In this document: piece after piece, positions 62,301 through 64,000 of the stretch | How the letters are laid out: each line of letters starts with the position of its first letter | Position numbering within the stretch: the first letter of the stretch is position 1 | Assembly (NCBI GenBank): GCA_008638375.1 | Contig: CM018050.1 | Location: 24,354,216 to 24,418,215 of the forward strand | Source: Nyssa sinensis | Taxonomy: Eukaryota; Streptophyta; Magnoliopsida; Cornales; Nyssaceae | Direction of reading: 5' to 3' | DNA: 64,000 nt | Position numbers and translations under genes: made by a program | The notes under the pieces: model-generated | Told to the model about the DNA's origin: nothing | Databases searched by the model: none | What the model saw: only the letters and a program-made list of their open reading frames with translations

Positions 62301-63455
62301 AAAGGGCATGAAAACAAAGTCCTTAGATTGAATAAGGCCTTGTATGGATTGAAGCAAGCGCCAAGAGCGTGGTATACACGCATTGATTCTTATTTTGTTG
62401 ATCATGGTTTTGAGAGATGTCCTTATGAGCACACTTTATATGTCAAGTCTAATTCACATGGTGATATTCTTATTGTGTGCTTATATGTTGATGATTTGAT
62501 ATTTACTGGCAATAATCCAAAGTTGATTTCAGAATTCAGGGAGGCTATGATAGTTCACTTTGAGATGACAGATATGGGACTAATGTCTTATTTTCTTGGC
62601 ATTGAAGTTGTTCAAACAGATGGTGGAGTTTTTATTTCACAAAAAAAGTATGCTAGCGATATTTTGAAAAGGTTTAGGATGGATAAGTCCAATCCGATTT
62701 TGACTCCAATTGAGGAGAGGTTGAAGTTGGTGAGAGGTGGTACAGGTGATCTTGTGAATCCAACTTACTTTAAAAGGTTGGTGGGTAGCTTGAGGTATTT
62801 GACTTCTACTAGACCAGATATTGTGTTTGGTGTTGGGTTGATTAGTAGATTTATGGAGACTCCACATCAATCTCACTTGCAAGCTACTAAACAAATTTTG
62901 CGATACATTCGAGGTACGCAAAGTGATGGTATTTTTTACTTATCCTCTAACAGTTTGGAGCTTGTTGGATATACAGATAGTGATTGGGCAGGTGATACTG
63001 AGATGCGAAAGAGTACTTCAGGATATGTCTTTCATCTTGGTTCTGGTGTGTTTTCTTGGTCTTCTAAAAAGCAGCAAGTTGTTGCTCTTTCAACAGCAGA
63101 AGCAGAGTACATTGCAGCAGGGAATACTGCTACTCAAGCAGTTTGGTTACGACGGATGCTTGGTATTCTACAACACAAGCAGGATGGACCGACAACAATA
63201 TTTTGTGATAGCAAGTCAGCCATTGCATTGACGAAGAATCCAGTTTTTCATGGGAGAAGCAAGCACATTGATATCAAGTTTCACTTCATTCGTGACTTGG
63301 TAAATGACAAGGAGATCCAGCTTGAGTTTTGTCCTTCTGAAGAACAAGTTGCAGATATTTTTACAAAGCCGCTCAAAACAAATTCCTTTTTGAAGTTAAA
63401 GAGATTACTTGGCATGGTGAAACTTGAAGACCTTGGTTTAAGGGATGCAATGTGA
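59346..63455 (+). pseudogene. copia 3 gag-pol polyprotein with two in-frame stops
   Basis: The ATG at 59346 opens one frame of 1,369 codons to the TGA at 63453. Order: gag (residues 1-290, with a Q/N/G-rich tail), zinc knuckle CFNCGKFGHKKSEC (near 294), protease WYLDTGCSNHMC (near 350), integrase with HMRFGH...CETCVMGKKH, HSDLCS, RTDRG and QNGVAERKN (about 480-650), reverse transcriptase with [10 protein letters not shown] and YVDD (nt 62483-62494), and RNase H with [10 protein letters not shown] and STAEAEYIA (nt 62950-63120). TAG at 61707 and TGA at 62037 interrupt it between integrase and reverse transcriptase. Both are consistent with single C-to-T or G-to-A changes, judged against copia 2, which has sense codons there. 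All visible catalytic residues are kept, so the copy died very recently or could be moved in trans. Confidence 0.92.
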
Positions 63456-63932
63456 GCCAATTAAACCAAGTTATATTTTTAGTAAGATTTTTAAAGTTGA
63501 GTTATGGTAGTAGTAGGTTTTGATTTATTTTAATCCTAATAAGACTAGGAGTCCTTGTCCTAGTGGGAGTGATATTTTAATTCAATTAGACTTAGAAATC
63601 CTAATTATATTAGGATTAGGCTTTACATAATTTATATATATATATATATAGGTGTGTAGCTGTGTGGTAGAGTGTGCCAAGGTGTGTGTGCTGGTAGCCG
63701 TAGCCAAGAAAACAGTGGCCGTAAGTTGCTGAAGCAAAATTGCTCAGCTTTGTTTTGGTTTATATAAAAGCTTTGATTACACGTTTATCGAGATAATTTT
63801 GTTCTTTGATATTAAATTCTATTCCATTCAGTATCTTTGTTTCATTGTTTCCTTCCGCCAGAATTCATTCTTTTGTTATACAGTGGGAAGTAATTTCTTT
63901 CAACAAGTTTCAAATTATTTTTGGGTCCAATA
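63451..63932 (+). repeat. 3' LTR of copia 3
   Basis: The 482-bp repeat of 58830-59305 ends GGGTCCAATA (the terminal CA has become TA). The polyprotein stop codon overlaps its first five bases. The six extra bases are in a (TA)n tract. Confidence 0.93.
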
Positions 63933-64000
63933 TGTATCCTGTTTATTTAGCTATATGATGTTCGATTGTCTGTGGCGGGATTATGTGTTGGCGGGTTTAT

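Larger units (their letters stand above)
58830..63932 (+). mobile_element. Young, nearly intact Tork-type Ty1/copia element (copia 3)
   Basis: LTRs are 58830-59305 and 63451-63932, starting TGTGAGCCAATT. The target duplication TGTAT (58825-58829 and 63933-63937) is perfect. I count about eight substitutions plus a 6-bp TA-tract difference between the LTRs, so roughly 1.7% divergence and a recent insertion. The internal region is one reading frame with only two nonsense codons. PBS and polypurine tract (about 63436-63450) are intact. It is in the same orientation as, and just downstream of, the DUF247 gene. Confidence 0.96.

Overview
The window is nuclear DNA of a flowering plant, most likely a woody eudicot. 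The evidence is GT-AG introns, an organelle-targeted P-class PPR gene, a DUF247 (UPF0481) gene, AT-rich spacers, and many nested LTR retrotransposons with plant-type primer-binding sites. I cannot name the species. Three host loci are visible. A PPR gene (9752-17091, three exons, product resembling Arabidopsis At1g80270/PPR596) looks intact. A small two-exon gene (40632-43126) encodes an unrecognised 173-residue protein with an organelle-type presequence. A DUF247 gene (57427-58703) is broken by one frameshift. The rest is mobile or repetitive DNA.

Layout. 1-2900: gag and pre-RT part of a decayed Ty3/gypsy element on the minus strand, followed by two degenerate LTR-like blocks (about 3060-4800 and 4800-8690). 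The second block is split by a 3,045-bp TG...CA insertion (4854-7898) with a perfect CGGTC target duplication. 9480-17300: the PPR gene; its 4.1-kb second intron holds a hAT-like MITE, a 480-bp tandem duplication, a LINE fragment and a second, older duplication. 19755-27696: a decayed Ty1/copia element whose integrase region is split by a second member of the 3-kb family (22358-25259, target duplication TCATG). 28206-33090: a decayed Tork-type copia element. 33091-37989: AT-rich spacer. 37997-39150: 5' end of a minus-strand Ty3/gypsy element with its primer-binding site. 40500-43130: the small gene. 43850-53152: two successive LTR + PBS + leader units, each running into a tandem array of about 200-bp monomers; the first array has a regular three-monomer higher-order repeat. 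53300-56130: a tandem duplication of about 1.35 kb. 57200-58703: the DUF247 gene. 58830-63932: a young Tork-type copia element with near-identical LTRs and only two in-frame stops, inserted 126 bp after the DUF247 stop codon.

How the parts relate. No operon-like or pathway clustering is visible; the host genes look functionally independent. Nesting gives a relative order: the copia element at 19.7 kb predates the 3-kb insertion it carries; the LTR-like block at 4.8 kb predates its insertion; the copia element at 58.8 kb is the youngest large insertion. The least expected structure is the LTR-linked, higher-order-organised satellite array at 43.8-53.2 kb. I saw no CRISPR array, rRNA gene or intact tRNA gene.
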